Shown in pieces: positions 34,383 through 43,793 of a stretch of 64,000 nucleotides of DNA. The DNA is from Telluria mixta. Lineage in GTDB: Bacteria > Pseudomonadota > Gammaproteobacteria > Burkholderiales > Burkholderiaceae_D. The notes below the pieces were generated by a model, which did no database searches, was not told the origin of the DNA, and worked only from the letters and a program-made list of their open reading frames with translations. Positions within the stretch are counted from its first letter, which is position 1. Each line of letters starts with the position of its first letter. Position numbers and translations under genes: made by a program. The DNA lies in NCBI RefSeq assembly GCF_029223865.1, contig NZ_CP119520.1, forward strand, positions 248,001 to 312,000, read 5' to 3'.

Positions 34383-35066
34383 ATGGAAGAGCGGCCCGCG
34401 CACCAACAGCCCAACTTCCTGCTGCGCTTCATCCGCAGCCGCCCCTACCTGCTGGGCGCGCTGGTGCTCGGCGTGGCGGTCGGGATTCTCGTTCCCGAGC
34501 GGTACAACGAGCTGCGGCGTGCGCTGATCGGCTGGAACAGCGGCGTCTGGGCTTACCTGCTGGCGATGGCGTGGACGATGTTCCGCGCCGACCACAGCCG
34601 CGTGCGCGCGATCGCCGAAAAGCAGGACGAGAGCGGCGGCGCCGTGCTGGGCGCCGTCGTCGTCGGCGCGATCCTCAGCGTGTACGCCATCGTGACGGAA
34701 CTGGCGAACATGAAGGAAGCGTCCGAGCACATGAAGGCGCTGCACTACGGATTCACGGCATTGACCGTGATCGGCTCCTGGCTGCTGGTCGGCGTCATGT
34801 ACTGCCTCCACTACGCGCACATCTACTACACGGCCAGCAAGCACACGCTCCCGCTCGAATTCCCCGACCAGCACACGCAGCCGAATTACTGGGACTTCCT
34901 GTACTTCTCGTTCACTTTGTCCGTCGCCGTGCAGACGTCGGACGTGACGGTCAAGACGCGCGCCATGCGCAAGCTCGTGCTGGGTCACTGCGTGCTGGCG
35001 TTCTTCTTCAACCTGGTCATCCTCGGCCTGTCGGTGAACATCGCGGCGAGCCTCGTGAACACCTGA
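34383..35066 (+). CDS. DUF1345 domain membrane protein
   Basis: A 227-residue protein with about five transmembrane segments (roughly 20-38, 50-65, 85-105, 120-140, 195-220). YWDFLYFSFTLSVAVQTSDVTVKTRAMRKLVLGHCVLAFFFN resembles the pore helix-filter-helix of ion channels and is typical of DUF1345. Function unproven. The ATG overlaps the stop of the frame-restored MFS gene by one base, so the two form an operon. Confidence 0.82.
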   Translation: MEERPAHQQPNFLLRFIRSRPYLLGALVLGVAVGILVPERYNELRRALIGWNSGVWAYLLAMAWTMFRADHSRVRAIAEKQDESGGAVLGAVVVGAILSVYAIVTELANMKEASEHMKALHYGFTALTVIGSWLLVGVMYCLHYAHIYYTASKHTLPLEFPDQHTQPNYWDFLYFSFTLSVAVQTSDVTVKTRAMRKLVLGHCVLAFFFNLVILGLSVNIAASLVNT

Positions 35067-35141
35067 GTGCGCGTGCGGGACGCCGGGTTTTCTCCGGAGC
35101 GGGTAACATCGATGCAAATGTGACCATTTTTGGAGGAGTTT

Positions 35142-35516
35142 ATGGAAGTTAATGTCAACACCGATAACACCATCCAGCGCCACTCGGGCCTCGACGAACG
35201 CGTCCGCACCCTGGTCGAGGAAGCCATTTCCCGCTTCGGCGACCACGTGCGCCGCGTGGACGTGCACCTCTCCAACGAGAACAAGGAAAAGCACGAAGAC
35301 GGCAGCAACTACTGCATGATGGAAGCGCTCGTCTCGGGCTACGCGCCCGTCGTCGTGCATGCGCATGCGGAAAACCTGCAGCTGTCGATCACGAGCGCCG
35401 TGGGCAAGCTCAAGCGCGCCCTGGACAGCGCCATCGGCCGCCTGAATGACAAGAACAAGCGCGAGCCGCTGCCCGTGGATGCCCTGGCCGACAAAGACCT
35501 GACCAGCGATTCCTGA
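35142..35516 (+). CDS. HPF/RaiA-family ribosome-associated protein
   Basis: 124 residues, starting MEVNVNTDNTIQRHSGLDERVRTLVEEAI after a strong GGAGGAG site. The beta-alpha-beta-beta-beta-alpha order with RVDVHLSNEN and ALVSGYAPVVVHAHAENLQLSITSAVGKLKRALDSAIG fits ribosome hibernation-promoting/translation-inhibitor proteins (sigma-54 modulation family). It is separate from any rpoN cluster, so it may be a stress or accessory paralog. A hairpin follows the gene. Confidence 0.8.
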   Translation: MEVNVNTDNTIQRHSGLDERVRTLVEEAISRFGDHVRRVDVHLSNENKEKHEDGSNYCMMEALVSGYAPVVVHAHAENLQLSITSAVGKLKRALDSAIGRLNDKNKREPLPVDALADKDLTSDS

Positions 35517-35526
35517 TTGCCGTCGC

Positions 35527-35554
35527 GGCAACGGGCCGCCGCCGGTCCGTTGCC
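35527..35554 (+). terminator. Hairpin after the HPF-like gene
   Basis: GGCAACGG (35527-35534) pairs with CCGTTGCC (35547-35554). No proper U tract follows, so it may be a weak terminator. Confidence 0.4.
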
Positions 35555-35636
35555 CGTCAAAAGTGTTGCAAAAATTAAAATCTGCTTGCGTCATCCGGAG
35601 CGTACAGATACGCTTCTCCGGATAACCTCAAGCACC

Positions 35637-36740
35637 ATGGCAACCACTCCACAATCACCCCAAACCGTTCCTGCCGCCCGGACGGACAAGCTCCTGACCA
35701 TCGAAGCGGCCCGCGGCATCGCCGCCCTGCTCGTGGCCTTCTTCCACGGAGCGCACGTCGTCGAACTGGCCCAGCCGGGGCGCGGCGCACCGTTCGGCGG
35801 CTTCTTCAGCTTCGGCCACGCGGGCGTGCCGTTCTTCTTCGTCCTGTCCGGCTACATCATCTATTACATCCACCACGCCGACCTCGACCGCCCCGGCAGG
35901 CTGGGCTCGTTCGCGTGGAAGCGCGTGACGCGCATCTATCCGCTGTACCTGATCGTGATGGTGCTGATCACGGCAAAGACCTGGTTCGCCGGCACCTTCG
36001 CGTGGGACTACTGGGTGAAATCCGTGCTGCTGCTGCCGCAGAGCCAGTTGCCGATGCTGGTCCAGTCCTGGACCCTCGTCCACGAAATGCTGTTCTACGC
36101 GCTGTTCGGCCTGGCCATCTGGCGCGTGCGCCTGAGCCGCTGGGTGCTGCTCGCGTGGGCGATCCTGTTCTGCGCGGCGCGCGTGGTCGATCTCCCGCTG
36201 CCGGCCGGGCTGTTCGGCGACACCGTCAAGACGCTCGCCTCGCCCTACAACCTGCTGTTCATCCTCGGCATGGGCGTCGCGTGGGTGCTGCGCCATCGCA
36301 CGGTCACCTTTCCGCGCCTGCTCGCGCTGGCGGGCGGCCTCGCCTTCCTGGCGACGGGTCTCGTGGAAGACACGGGCCTCTACAAGAGCATGGCCGAGCA
36401 CGGCCTGTTGCCGGTGCTGCTGTACGGCGTGAGTTCCGCCTTCATCATCATTGGCCTCGTCGCGGCCGAAACCGCAGGCACCCTGCGCATGGGCCGCATC
36501 GGCGCCCTGCTGGGCGCGCTGTCCTATCCGCTGTACCTCACGCACGGCATCGCGATCAGCATCACCGTCGACGTGGCGCGCAAGCTGCACTACGCCGGAT
36601 CGGGCGCCCTGCTGCTCACCGGCGCCGTGGCCGTGGCCTGCGTGGCGGCGCTGGCCGTGCACCGCTGCGTGGAAAAGCCCGTCGCGAAGTGGCTGCGCAA
36701 CGTGTGGGCCCGCCGCGGCGCGGCGCCGGCCTTTACTTGA
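35637..36740 (+). CDS. Acyltransferase family 3 membrane protein
   Basis: 367 residues with about ten transmembrane segments. TIEAARGIAALLVAFFHGAHV carries the catalytic-type RGIA...H motif of OafA/Acyltransferase_3 proteins, followed by GHAGVPFFFVLSGYIIYYI and WKRVTRIYPLYLIVM. Such proteins transfer acetyl or succinyl groups to surface polysaccharides or other exported molecules. There is no C-terminal SGNH domain. Its stop overlaps the convergent BtuF-like stop by eight bases. Confidence 0.9.
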   Translation: MATTPQSPQTVPAARTDKLLTIEAARGIAALLVAFFHGAHVVELAQPGRGAPFGGFFSFGHAGVPFFFVLSGYIIYYIHHADLDRPGRLGSFAWKRVTRIYPLYLIVMVLITAKTWFAGTFAWDYWVKSVLLLPQSQLPMLVQSWTLVHEMLFYALFGLAIWRVRLSRWVLLAWAILFCAARVVDLPLPAGLFGDTVKTLASPYNLLFILGMGVAWVLRHRTVTFPRLLALAGGLAFLATGLVEDTGLYKSMAEHGLLPVLLYGVSSAFIIIGLVAAETAGTLRMGRIGALLGALSYPLYLTHGIAISITVDVARKLHYAGSGALLLTGAVAVACVAALAVHRCVEKPVAKWLRNVWARRGAAPAFT

Positions 36741-37533
36741 CCGCCTCCCGCAACGAGCGCAGATAACGCAGCCCGGCCAGCGCCCGGCTGCCGTACCACG
36801 ACATCATCTCGCCGTCGACGAGGACCACGGGAATGCCCAGCTGTTTTTCCAGCGCGTCCGCATGGTCTTCCGTGAAACGATAGGGCTCCGTCGACAGCAG
36901 CACGGCATCGAGCCCGTCGACGAGGTCCTCCGACCATGCAAAGCGCGGATACCGGTCCGTGCCCAGGTCCGGCACGCGCCAGCCCAGTTCGGCCAGCATG
37001 CTCGCGATATACGTGTCCTTCGACACTGTCATCCACGGGTCTTGCCAGATGCAGTACAGCACCGTGCGCGCCGGACCTGCCGGTGACATGTGCAGCGCCG
37101 CGTACTCGGCCTCGAGCTCGGCGCACCAGCGCGCGGCGGCCGCCTCCGCCCCGAAGATCCCGCCCATCAGCCGCGCCAGGTGCAGGTTGTCGCGCGGCGT
37201 ATTCGGATGCGTGACGACGACGTGCGGCACGAATTCAGCCAGTTTCTCCACGGTCGGCTTTTCGTTCTCGTCGATGTTGACGATGACGTGCGTCGGCGCA
37301 AGCTTGCGGATCTTCTCGATGTTGACGTCCTTCGTGCCACCCACCTTGGAGATGGCCGCGACGACGTCGCGCGGATGGATGCAGAAGCCGGTACGGCCGA
37401 CGAGCTTGCCGGCCAGGCCCAGGTCGCACAGCAGTTCGGTGATGGAGGGCACGAGGCAGACGATGCGCGCATCGGGCGCGGGCACATGGCGGCGGCCGAG
37501 GGCATCGACCAGGGAATCGGGTGCGGTATTCAT
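36733..37533 (-). CDS. Helical-backbone substrate-binding protein, cobalamin/iron-binding type (BtuF-like)
   Basis: 266 residues with the BtuF/FhuD fold: RIVCLVPSITELLCDLGLAGKLVGRTGFC at the N terminus, then VGGTKDVNIEKIRKLAPTHVIVNIDENEKPTVEKL, and a C-terminal lobe with DLVDGLDAVLLSTEPYRF. No signal peptide is present from the ATG at 37533 or from the longer frame to 37572, which is unusual for a periplasmic receptor and suggests a cytoplasmic role. No ABC transporter partners are adjacent. Confidence 0.8.
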   Translation of the reverse strand: MNTAPDSLVDALGRRHVPAPDARIVCLVPSITELLCDLGLAGKLVGRTGFCIHPRDVVAAISKVGGTKDVNIEKIRKLAPTHVIVNIDENEKPTVEKLAEFVPHVVVTHPNTPRDNLHLARLMGGIFGAEAAAARWCAELEAEYAALHMSPAGPARTVLYCIWQDPWMTVSKDTYIASMLAELGWRVPDLGTDRYPRFAWSEDLVDGLDAVLLSTEPYRFTEDHADALEKQLGIPVVLVDGEMMSWYGSRALAGLRYLRSLREAVK

Positions 37534-37642
37534 GCCGCCATTGAAACACTGTTGTTTATCGGCGCCAAGCATCGGCGCTGGTGTTTCGTTCAGGTATCAT
37601 GCGAGGTTGTCAATATAAGTTGTCGCCTGGCAGTCAAACCCA

Positions 37643-38596
37643 ATGATCGTGACCGGCACCTTCGGTGCATCCCCCTATCGCATCCGCGACCTGCAGCTCT
37701 TTCGCGACATCGACGATCCCGCCGTCGCGCAGGCGCTCGCCGATTGCCGGATCGTGCGGTTGCCGCAGGGCGAAGCGCTCGAGGACGGCCTGCGTGCCCG
37801 CCTGTACATCCTGCTCGCGGGCAGTCTCGCCGTGGAAGGCGCGCTGGGCGAAGGCAATGTCGAACGCATCCTGCCGGGCGAAAGCGTGGGCGAGCAGTCC
37901 GTGCTGGACGATGCCGCCAACCTCGACGCCATCGTCGCGCTGGAAGACAGCGCGCTGCTCGTTATCGAACCCGACCGTGTGTGGCAATTGATCGACGGCC
38001 ATAACGGCGTGGCGCGCAACCTGCTGCGGCTGCTGTCGTTCCGCATCCGCGCGACGAACGCGCGCCTGCGCCGGCGCCAGAAGCTGGGCGAGTTCTACCG
38101 CCAGCTGTCGTTCAACGACGGCCTCACGGGGCTGTACAACCGCGCCTGGCTGAACGACGCGCTGCCCAAGCTGGTGGCACGCGCGCGCCAGGACAGTGGG
38201 CCGCTGTCGCTCGTGATGATCGACCTCGACCACTTCAAACGCTTCAACGACACGCACGGCCATATCGCGGGCGACACCGCCCTGTGCGCGGCCGCCGGCG
38301 TGATCCGCGCGGGGCTGCGTCCGACCGATTTCGCCGTGCGCTACGGCGGCGAGGAGATGATGGCGATCCTGCCCGCCACCCCGCAGGCGCAGGCCGTGAC
38401 GGTCGCCGAGCGCCTGTGTGTGCGCATGCGCGAGGCCGTCGTGTTCGACGACATGCGCCTGGCGCTGCCGCACGTCACCGGGTCGTTCGGCGTCGCCACC
38501 CTGCTGCCCGGCCAGGACGAGCGCGGCCTGATCGAGGCGGCCGACGCCGCCCTGTACCGCGCCAAGGAAGCAGGCCGCGACCGCATCGGCACCTGA
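37643..38596 (+). CDS. Diguanylate cyclase with N-terminal cyclic-nucleotide-binding domain
   Basis: 317 residues. Residues 15-130 resemble a cNMP-binding (Crp-like) beta roll (RLYILLAGSLAVEG, then PGESVGEQSVLDD). Residues 150-315 are a GGDEF domain: FNDGLTGLYNRAWLN, DLDHFKRFNDTHGH, the inhibitory I-site RPTD at 226-229 and an active site reading GGEEM (235-239) in place of GGEEF. The final Phe-to-Met change is mild, so c-di-GMP synthesis is likely. It may link a small-molecule or voltage cue to motility and matrix control. Confidence 0.87.
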   Translation: MIVTGTFGASPYRIRDLQLFRDIDDPAVAQALADCRIVRLPQGEALEDGLRARLYILLAGSLAVEGALGEGNVERILPGESVGEQSVLDDAANLDAIVALEDSALLVIEPDRVWQLIDGHNGVARNLLRLLSFRIRATNARLRRRQKLGEFYRQLSFNDGLTGLYNRAWLNDALPKLVARARQDSGPLSLVMIDLDHFKRFNDTHGHIAGDTALCAAAGVIRAGLRPTDFAVRYGGEEMMAILPATPQAQAVTVAERLCVRMREAVVFDDMRLALPHVTGSFGVATLLPGQDERGLIEAADAALYRAKEAGRDRIGT

Positions 38597-38672
38597 ACTT
38601 CCCAAAGGTTCCCAAAGCCGGATTGAGCCGGTGCTAGGCCGTGCGATGCTTGCAAGTTAGAATGACGCCACG

Positions 38673-40121
38673 ATGAGCAACCACACCTTCCTCTGGCACG
38701 ATTACGAGACCTTCGGCGCGGAACCGCGGCGCGATCGTCCCGCGCAGTTCGCCGCGATCCGCACCGACGCCGACCTCAACGAGATCGGCGAGCCGATCAT
38801 GCTGTACTGCCAGCCCGCACCGGATTACCTGCCCGACCCGCAGGCCTGCCTGATCACCGGCATCACGCCGCAGCACTGCCTGGAACACGGCGTGCCCGAG
38901 CACGAATTTGCGGCCCGCATCTGCGCCGCGTTTTCCGAACCGGGCACGATCGGCGTCGGCTACAACACGATCCGCTTCGACGACGAGGTCACGCGCTTCC
39001 TGCTGTGGCGCAACCTGATGGACCCGTATGCGCGCGAATGGCAGAACGGCTGCGGCCGCTGGGACATGCTCGACGTCGTGCGCATGGCCTATGCGCTCCG
39101 TCCCGACGGCATCACCTGGCCGCGCCACGACGACGGCCGCCCCAGCTTCAAGCTCGAACACCTCTCGCGCGACAACGGCCTTGTGCACGAGGCCGCGCAC
39201 GACGCGCTGTCCGACGTGCGCGCCACGATCGCGCTCGCGCGCCTGCTGCGCAGCAAGCAGCCGAAACTGTTCGACTTCTGCCTCGAACTGCGCCGCAAGG
39301 ACAAGGTGGCGGAACAGATGGGCCTGCACCTCGACCGCGCGCTGCGCCAGCCATTCCTGCACGTCTCCGGCATGTTCCCGGCCGAGCGCGGCTGCCTCGG
39401 CGTCGTCTGGCCGCTGGCGACGCACCCCACGAACAAGAATGAAGTCCTCGTGTGGGACTGCCGCCACGATCCGTCCGAACTGTTCAACCTGAACGTCGAG
39501 GCGATCCGCCAGCGCCTGTTCACTCGCGCCGCCGAGATGCCAGAGGGCATGACGCGCCTCCCGATCAAGAGCGTGCACCTGAACAAGTCGCCGATGCTGG
39601 TCGGTAATCTGAAAACCCTGAGCACGCAGATGGCGGCACGGTGGGAACTGGACGTCGAACAGTGTCTCGCCCACGCCCGCATCGCGGCGGGCGGGCCGGA
39701 CATGGCGGCCATCTGGCAGAAGGTGTACCAGCGCGACGCGGTCGCGGGCGCCGTCGACGTCGACGAAGACCTGTACGGCGGCTTCGTCTCGAACGGCGAC
39801 CGGCGCCGGCTGGAATCGCTGCGGGCGGAAGCCGCGCCGAAGCTGGCGACCTTGCGCCCGTCGTTCGAGGACGAGCGCCTGTCACATTTACTGTTCCGCT
39901 ACCGCGCCCGCAACTTCCCGCACACGCTGGGCGACGACGAGCAGCAGGCATGGGAAGACCACCGCGCCGCGCGCCTGTTCGACGGCGCGGGCGGTGCGCG
40001 CACGGTCGACCAGTTGTTTGCGGAGATCGACGCACTGTCCGAGACGGCGGACGAGCGGGCTGAGGAAATCCTCGGGGCCCTGTATGATTACGCGGAGATG
40101 ATCGCCCCCAGCCGGTACTAA
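38673..40121 (+). CDS. sbcB: Exodeoxyribonuclease I
   Basis: 482 residues, the single-strand 3'-5' DNA exonuclease of recombination repair. DEDD residues are visible: FLWHDYETFG (Asp/Glu), GVGYNTIRFDDE and AHDALSDVRATIALARLL. The SH3-like and C-terminal helical domains are present (ATHPTNKNEVLVWDC; LLFRYRARNFPHTLGDDE). Length and motif order fit SbcB of Burkholderiales. Confidence 0.95.
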   Translation: MSNHTFLWHDYETFGAEPRRDRPAQFAAIRTDADLNEIGEPIMLYCQPAPDYLPDPQACLITGITPQHCLEHGVPEHEFAARICAAFSEPGTIGVGYNTIRFDDEVTRFLLWRNLMDPYAREWQNGCGRWDMLDVVRMAYALRPDGITWPRHDDGRPSFKLEHLSRDNGLVHEAAHDALSDVRATIALARLLRSKQPKLFDFCLELRRKDKVAEQMGLHLDRALRQPFLHVSGMFPAERGCLGVVWPLATHPTNKNEVLVWDCRHDPSELFNLNVEAIRQRLFTRAAEMPEGMTRLPIKSVHLNKSPMLVGNLKTLSTQMAARWELDVEQCLAHARIAAGGPDMAAIWQKVYQRDAVAGAVDVDEDLYGGFVSNGDRRRLESLRAEAAPKLATLRPSFEDERLSHLLFRYRARNFPHTLGDDEQQAWEDHRAARLFDGAGGARTVDQLFAEIDALSETADERAEEILGALYDYAEMIAPSRY

Positions 40122-40140
40122 TGCCGGCATTTGCCGCCTG

Positions 40141-41364
40141 ATGTCCCGTGCATTCCGCTCGCTAAGCAATTTCAACTACCGCCTCTGGGCCGCCGGCTGC
40201 CTGGTCTCCAACGTCGGCACGTGGATGCAGCGCACGGCCCAGGACTGGCTCGTGCTCACCGAACTGACGCACCACAACGCGTCGGCCGTCGGCACCGTGA
40301 TGGCCCTGCAGTTCGGCCCGCAACTGCTCCTGCTGCCGTGGACGGGCTGGGCCGCCGACCATGTCGACCAGCGCAAGCTGATGATGGTCACGCAGGCCGC
40401 GATGGGCATCCTCGCGCTCGCGCTGGGCGCGATGACGATCACCGGTATCGTCGAACTGTGGCACGTGTACGTGTTCGCCTTCCTGTTCGGCTGTGCGTCC
40501 GCATTCGACGCGCCCGTGCGCCAGACGTTCGTCGCGCAGCTCGTCGGGGATGCCGACCTGCCGAACGCGGTCGCGCTGAATTCGACGTCGTTCAACGCCG
40601 CCCGGATGATCGGCCCCGCGGCCGCCGGCCTGCTGATCGCCGGCATCGGCACCGGCTGGGCATTCATCGTCAACGGACTCTCGTACGTGGCGGTGCTGGC
40701 GTCGCTGACGTGGCTGCGCAAGGACGAGCTCCACGCGCACCCGCGCGCGGCCGGCAGCGCGGGCGGGCGCGGGATGCTGGATGGGATGCGCTACGTGTGG
40801 AAGCGGCCGGACCTGATGGCGCTCCTCGGCATGCTGTTCCTGATCGCCACGTTCGGGCTGAACTTCCCGATCTTCATCGGCACGATGGCCGTCTCGGTGT
40901 TCCACACGGATGCGCGCGGCTACAGCCTGCTGTCGTCGACGATGGCCGTCGGCAGCGTCGTCGGCGCACTGCTCGCCGCGCGCCGCGAACGCACGCAGTT
41001 CAGCGCGCTCGTCGTCGGGGCCGGGGTGTTCGGCATCGGCTGCGGGCTGGCGGCCGTGGCGCCTGGCTACCTGTGGTTTGCGGCCGCGCTGGCGCTGACG
41101 GGCGTGGCCGCCCTCACCTTCACGAACACGTCGAACAGCCTATTGCAGCTATCGACCGAACCCGCGATGCGGGGCCGCGTGATGGCCCTGCGGCTCGGCA
41201 TCGCACTGGGCACGACGCCGATCGGCGCGCCCATCGTCGGCTGGGTGGCCGACCACACGGGGCCGCGCTGGGCGCTGGGTGTCGCCGCCGCGTCGGGCTT
41301 CGCGGCGCTGGCGGTCGGGATGCGCTACCTGGCAATGGCCCGGCAGCGCCAGGCGGAGACGTAA
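40141..41364 (+). CDS. MFS transporter, EntS-like
   Basis: 407 residues with twelve predicted transmembrane segments. FNYRLWAAGCLVSNVGTWMQRTAQDWLVL at the start and GWAADHVDQRKLMMVTQAAMGILALAL between helices 2 and 3 are typical of the enterobactin-exporter/MFS_3 group. The substrate is unknown. It begins 19 bases after sbcB on the same strand and converges on pyrF. Confidence 0.88.
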   Translation: MSRAFRSLSNFNYRLWAAGCLVSNVGTWMQRTAQDWLVLTELTHHNASAVGTVMALQFGPQLLLLPWTGWAADHVDQRKLMMVTQAAMGILALALGAMTITGIVELWHVYVFAFLFGCASAFDAPVRQTFVAQLVGDADLPNAVALNSTSFNAARMIGPAAAGLLIAGIGTGWAFIVNGLSYVAVLASLTWLRKDELHAHPRAAGSAGGRGMLDGMRYVWKRPDLMALLGMLFLIATFGLNFPIFIGTMAVSVFHTDARGYSLLSSTMAVGSVVGALLAARRERTQFSALVVGAGVFGIGCGLAAVAPGYLWFAAALALTGVAALTFTNTSNSLLQLSTEPAMRGRVMALRLGIALGTTPIGAPIVGWVADHTGPRWALGVAAASGFAALAVGMRYLAMARQRQAET

Positions 41365-41371
41365 AACGGAT

Positions 41372-42193
41372 TCAGCCGCGGTAGCGGTTGATGGCGTCGC
41401 GCGTCTCGGCCGCCACGCGGCGCGCGGCCGCGGCGAAATCCTCGTCGCCCTGCGGCTGCGCGTAGATGATGGCGCGCGAGGAATTGATCATCATGCCGGT
41501 GCCGACGGCCGTGCGCCCCGATTTGACGGTCGCTTCGATGTCGCCGCCCTGCGCGCCGATGCCCGGCACGAGCAGCGGCATGTCGCCGACGATGGCGCGC
41601 ACCTGCGCGAGTTCTTCCGGGAACGTGGCGCCCACGACGAGGGCGCACTGGCCATTCCTGTTCCACTTTTCCGCGACGAGGCGCGCCACGTGCTGGTACA
41701 GCGGCTGGCCGCCCACGTCGAGGAATTGCAGGTCGGAGCCGCCCGCGTTCGACGTGCGGCACAGGACGATCACGCCGCGGTCCTTCCACTCCATGTACGG
41801 TTCGACCGAGTCGAAGCCCATGTACGGGTTGACGGTGACGGTGTCGGCGCCGTAGCGGTCGAACGCTTCGCGCGCGTACTGGTGGGCCGTCGCGCCGATG
41901 TCGCCGCGCTTGGCGTCGAGGATCAGCGGGATATGGGGGTAATTGTCGCGCAGGTAGCGGCAGATGGCTTCGAGCTGGTCTTCCGCGCCGAGGGCGGCGA
42001 AATAGGCGATCTGCGGCTTGAAGGCGCAGGCCAGGTCGGCGGTGGCGTCGATGATGGCCTTGCAGAACTCCACGATGCCGTCCGGGCGGCCCTGCAGGTG
42101 CGCGGGGAAGCGGGCCGTGTCCGGGTCGAGTCCCACGCACAGCAGGGAATCGTTACGCTTCCAGGCGGCGTTCAGTTTGTCGATGAAGTTCAT
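41372..42193 (-). CDS. pyrF: Orotidine 5'-phosphate decarboxylase
   Basis: 273 residues, the last step of UMP synthesis. The longer type-2 form found in beta-proteobacteria: [16 protein letters not shown] at the N terminus, [21 protein letters not shown] with the catalytic Lys/Asp, [15 protein letters not shown] and [20 protein letters not shown] at the phosphate-binding loops. Confidence 0.95.
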   Translation of the reverse strand: MNFIDKLNAAWKRNDSLLCVGLDPDTARFPAHLQGRPDGIVEFCKAIIDATADLACAFKPQIAYFAALGAEDQLEAICRYLRDNYPHIPLILDAKRGDIGATAHQYAREAFDRYGADTVTVNPYMGFDSVEPYMEWKDRGVIVLCRTSNAGGSDLQFLDVGGQPLYQHVARLVAEKWNRNGQCALVVGATFPEELAQVRAIVGDMPLLVPGIGAQGGDIEATVKSGRTAVGTGMMINSSRAIIYAQPQGDEDFAAAARRVAAETRDAINRYRG

Positions 42194-42314
42194 GGGCGGC
42201 CTCTCTGATCTGATTGCAAACCCTCTATTGTACCGCCCGTGCCCGTTTGTCTCGCCATCGCTGTGGCATTTCGGTTATATTTTGGCCATTCGACAACTTG
42301 TTACGGATCGTCAG

Positions 42315-42926
42315 ATGAAACCTTCCCTGTTCACGCGCTGGGCCGGCATGCTGCTGGCCGCCGTACTGGCCGCCACCCTGCTGTCGGGCTGCGGCTACAA
42401 CCAGTTCCAGTCCAAGGACGAGGCCACGAAGGCCGCCTGGGCCGAGGTCGTCAACCAGTACCAGCGCCGCGCCGACCTGATCCCGAATCTGGTGAACACG
42501 GTCAAGGGCTATGCGACGCACGAAAAGGATACGCTGGAAGCCGTGACGCGGGCGCGCGCGGCCGCGACCAGCTTCCAGATCACGCCGGAAGTCTTGAACA
42601 ACCCGGAGGCCTTCCAGAAATTCCAGCAGGTGCAGGGTGAGCTGTCGAGCGCGCTGTCGCGCCTGATGGCCGTGTCGGAGAACTATCCGCAACTGAAGGC
42701 GGACGCCGGCTTCCGCGACCTGCAGTCGCAGCTGGAAGGCACGGAGAACCGCATCACGGTGGCCCGCCAGCGCTACATCGCAGCCGTGCAGGACTATAAC
42801 GTGACGGTCCGCAGCTTCCCGACCAACCTGACCGCCATGATGTTCGGCTACCAGGCCAAGCCGTCGTTCACGGTCGAGAACGAGAAGGCCATCTCGACGG
42901 CGCCGACCGTCAACTTCGGCAAATAA
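42315..42926 (+). CDS. lemA: LemA family lipoprotein
   Basis: 203 residues. The start MKPSLFTRWAGMLLAA at 42315 gives a lipoprotein signal ending LLSGCGYN (Cys at about 25). The mature part is the LemA four-helix bundle (AWAEVVNQYQRRADLIPNLVNTVKGYATHEKDTLEAVTRARA). First of a three-gene group with two TPM-domain proteins, a common pairing in proteobacteria whose role is thought to be in the envelope. Confidence 0.92.
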   Translation: MKPSLFTRWAGMLLAAVLAATLLSGCGYNQFQSKDEATKAAWAEVVNQYQRRADLIPNLVNTVKGYATHEKDTLEAVTRARAAATSFQITPEVLNNPEAFQKFQQVQGELSSALSRLMAVSENYPQLKADAGFRDLQSQLEGTENRITVARQRYIAAVQDYNVTVRSFPTNLTAMMFGYQAKPSFTVENEKAISTAPTVNFGK

Positions 42927-42935
42927 GGCCATGCC

Positions 42936-43793
42936 ATGAACGCCCTGCCGCGGTTGCTGTGGGCCTGGATGCTGACCTTGCTGCTGGCCGGCCATGCGCA
43001 CGCGCAGCAGTTCAAGCCGGTGCCGGCGCTGCGGGCGCGCGTCACCGACGAGATCGGCATGCTGACGCCGGACCAGCGCCAGAAACTGGAAGGCGTGCTG
43101 GCCGACTACGAGGCCAAGACGGGCAGCCAGATCGCCGTGCTGCTCGTGGCATCGACGGAACCGGAAGCCATCGAGCAGTACAGCATCCGCGTAGCCGACG
43201 AATGGAAGCTCGGGCGCAAGGGCGTCGACGACGGCGTACTGCTGGTCGTCGCGAAAGACAATCCGAAGGCGCTGCGACGCCTGCGCATCGAGGCGGGACG
43301 CGGCGTGCAAGGCGTGCTGACGGATGCGCAATCGAAGCGCATCCTCGAAGATACGATCGCCCCGCACTTCCGCCAGCAGGACTGGTACGGCGGCCTCGTG
43401 GCGGGCGTCGGCGCCATCGCCACCCTGCTGAACCAGGAAAAATTTCCAGCGCCACAGGCGCAGCCGCCCGCGCAACAGCAGGAGGATGACGGCCCCAACG
43501 TCGTCGTCAGCATCTTCCTGATCCTCGTCGGCATCACGGTCCTGCGCTCGGTGTTCCGCCCGCGCCGCACGCGTCTCGCGCAGCCGGGGCGCTACGGCAG
43601 CGGCTGGGGCAGCGGCACCACCGGCTTCATCCTCGGCAACATCCTCGCCAATGCCGCCCACCAGCACGACAACGACCGCTGGCGCGGCGGCGGCGGCGGC
43701 TTTTCTGGCGGCTTTTCGGATGGCGGCGGCGGCGGCTTTTCCGGTGGCGGCGGTGGCAGCTTCGACGGCGGCGGCGCGTCGGGAGACTGGTGA
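42936..43793 (+). CDS. TPM domain (YgcG-like) secreted/membrane protein
   Basis: 285 residues: signal peptide 1-23 (ends AHAQ), TPM domain at about 35-170 (ARVTDEIGMLTPDQRQKLEGVLADYEAKTGSQIAVLLV), one transmembrane helix near 188-203 (VVVSIFLILVGITVLRSVF) and a Gly/Ser/Phe-rich tail (GGGGGFSGGFSDGGGGGF). This is the usual YgcG layout. It follows lemA by nine bases. Confidence 0.9.
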   Translation: MNALPRLLWAWMLTLLLAGHAHAQQFKPVPALRARVTDEIGMLTPDQRQKLEGVLADYEAKTGSQIAVLLVASTEPEAIEQYSIRVADEWKLGRKGVDDGVLLVVAKDNPKALRRLRIEAGRGVQGVLTDAQSKRILEDTIAPHFRQQDWYGGLVAGVGAIATLLNQEKFPAPQAQPPAQQQEDDGPNVVVSIFLILVGITVLRSVFRPRRTRLAQPGRYGSGWGSGTTGFILGNILANAAHQHDNDRWRGGGGGFSGGFSDGGGGGFSGGGGGSFDGGGASGDW

